In this document: in pieces, positions 63,619 to 64,000 of the stretch
Numbering within the stretch: position 1 is the first letter of the stretch
Layout: each line of letters starts with the position of its first letter
Assembly (NCBI GenBank): GCA_037178625.1
Contig: JAWZXG010000047.1
Coordinates: 21,811 to 85,810 of the forward strand
Reading direction: 5' to 3'
Length of the DNA stretch: 64,000 nucleotides
Origin: Skeletonema tropicum
Lineage: Eukaryota > Bacillariophyta > Thalassiosirophyceae > Thalassiosirales > Thalassiosiraceae
The notes under the pieces: generated by a model
Database searches by the model: none
What the model was told of the DNA's origin: nothing
What the model saw: only the letters and a program-made list of their open reading frames with translations
Program-made: the position numbers and the translations under genes

Positions 63619-64000
63619 GTTCTTGTTCTTGTTTATGTTAGTTTAAGTATATTTTGTTTGTTTGATAAATTTTATGAGAGATGGTCATTGCCTTTTGCTT
63701 TTGCGGCGCTCTTTAAACAAGATCTTGATATCCAAGATCAGCTGTGTCGTACATCTTGAGCCAAGACCACATACTTACAGTTACAGCTGTGTCGTACATC
63801 GCTGATTGATCTTGGTACAGCAAGTAGCCAGAAAGCTTCAGCTTTCAGCTGTCAGGTGTCAGAATCTTTGTCCACATAGGTACTTACGAAGGAGTCAGTA
63901 CAAAGGCAATCTGGCTTCAACTTCAACAAGGTACCTTGCTTCTCTACCACAGATAACGCAGGTACAACGCGAATGACTTCTATGTGATTCTATCGAGCAC
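63619..64000. repeat. Partial spacer at the right edge of the window
   Basis: The first ~382 bp of the standard spacer upstream of copy 28, with the same AT-rich leader, inverted repeats and 17-bp direct repeats. One extra T occurs near 63988. The next gene copy would begin beyond the window. Confidence 0.9.

Larger units (their letters stand above)
1..64000. repeat. Tandem macrosatellite array, about 27.5 units of ~2,331 bp
   Basis: Start codons of the same minus-strand gene recur at 596, 2944, 5298, 7629, 9960, 12293, 14624, 16957, 19288, 21628, 23965, 26299, 28631, 30962, 33294, 35624, 37956, 40287, 42619, 44949, 47280, 49612, 51952, 54293, 56624, 58955, 61286 and 63618. Most steps are 2,331 bp; departures (2,330 to 2,354) are explained by small indels that I could locate one by one. 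Each unit is a 1,469-bp gene plus an 862-bp spacer, all in the same orientation. Both window edges lie inside a unit. No unique sequence interrupts the array. Confidence 0.98.

Noticed and set aside
1..64000. Bacterial or plasmid origin of the array
   Set aside because: Two clean GT-AG introns are needed to rebuild the catalytic domain, and the targeting presequence is of eukaryotic type. The bacterial-like feature is only the protease subfamily.
1..64000. Transposon, LTR element or CRISPR array as the cause of the repetition
   Set aside because: No transposase, integrase or reverse transcriptase motif, no terminal repeats at unit borders, and the unit is far too long and contains a gene, unlike CRISPR repeats.

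Overview
The whole 64 kb window is one head-to-tail tandem array of a single unit of about 2,331 bp. It holds 28 start codons (27 genes complete in extent plus one cut by the left edge) and runs off both ends of the window, so the real array is longer. Every unit carries one gene on the minus strand plus a spacer of about 862 bp. I see no other convincing gene, no rRNA or tRNA, no transposase or reverse transcriptase, and no CRISPR array. || The gene is eukaryotic: three exons joined by two short GT-AG introns (117 and 203 nt). Joined, the exons give a 382-residue subtilisin-like serine protease (peptidase family S8) with an intact catalytic triad (D123, H154, S305) and oxyanion-hole N236. From memory of the family, the catalytic domain most resembles bacterial intracellular subtilisins, and I recognise no I9 inhibitor-type prodomain. 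The N-terminus is a hydrophobic signal peptide with a predicted A-L-A|F cleavage site, then a basic, Ser-rich stretch. That matches the ASAFAP-type bipartite plastid-targeting presequence of diatoms and other algae with red secondary plastids. With the short introns, this makes a diatom or related stramenopile alga the best guess; the species cannot be named from the sequence. || Layout: copy 1 (1-596, 5' part only); copies 2 and 3 (1467-5298), rich in small insertions; copies 4 to 22 (6161-49612), mostly identical with scattered single indels; copy 23 and its upstream spacer (50475-52818), a second indel-rich patch; copies 24 to 28 (52819-63618), nearly clean; then a partial spacer to 64000. 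Fourteen copies encode the full protein (4, 5, 7, 11, 12, 14, 18, 20, 21, 22, 24, 25, 26, 27). Thirteen are broken by indels as read, mostly 1-nt duplications that look more like long-read consensus errors than decay. I noticed almost no substitutions between copies, which implies very recent amplification, strong homogenisation, or an assembly or amplification artefact. || Two further patterns stand out: about 20 perfect tandem hexamer duplications per unit, found in exon 1, introns and spacer; and a cluster of direct and inverted repeats 100-230 bp upstream of each start codon.
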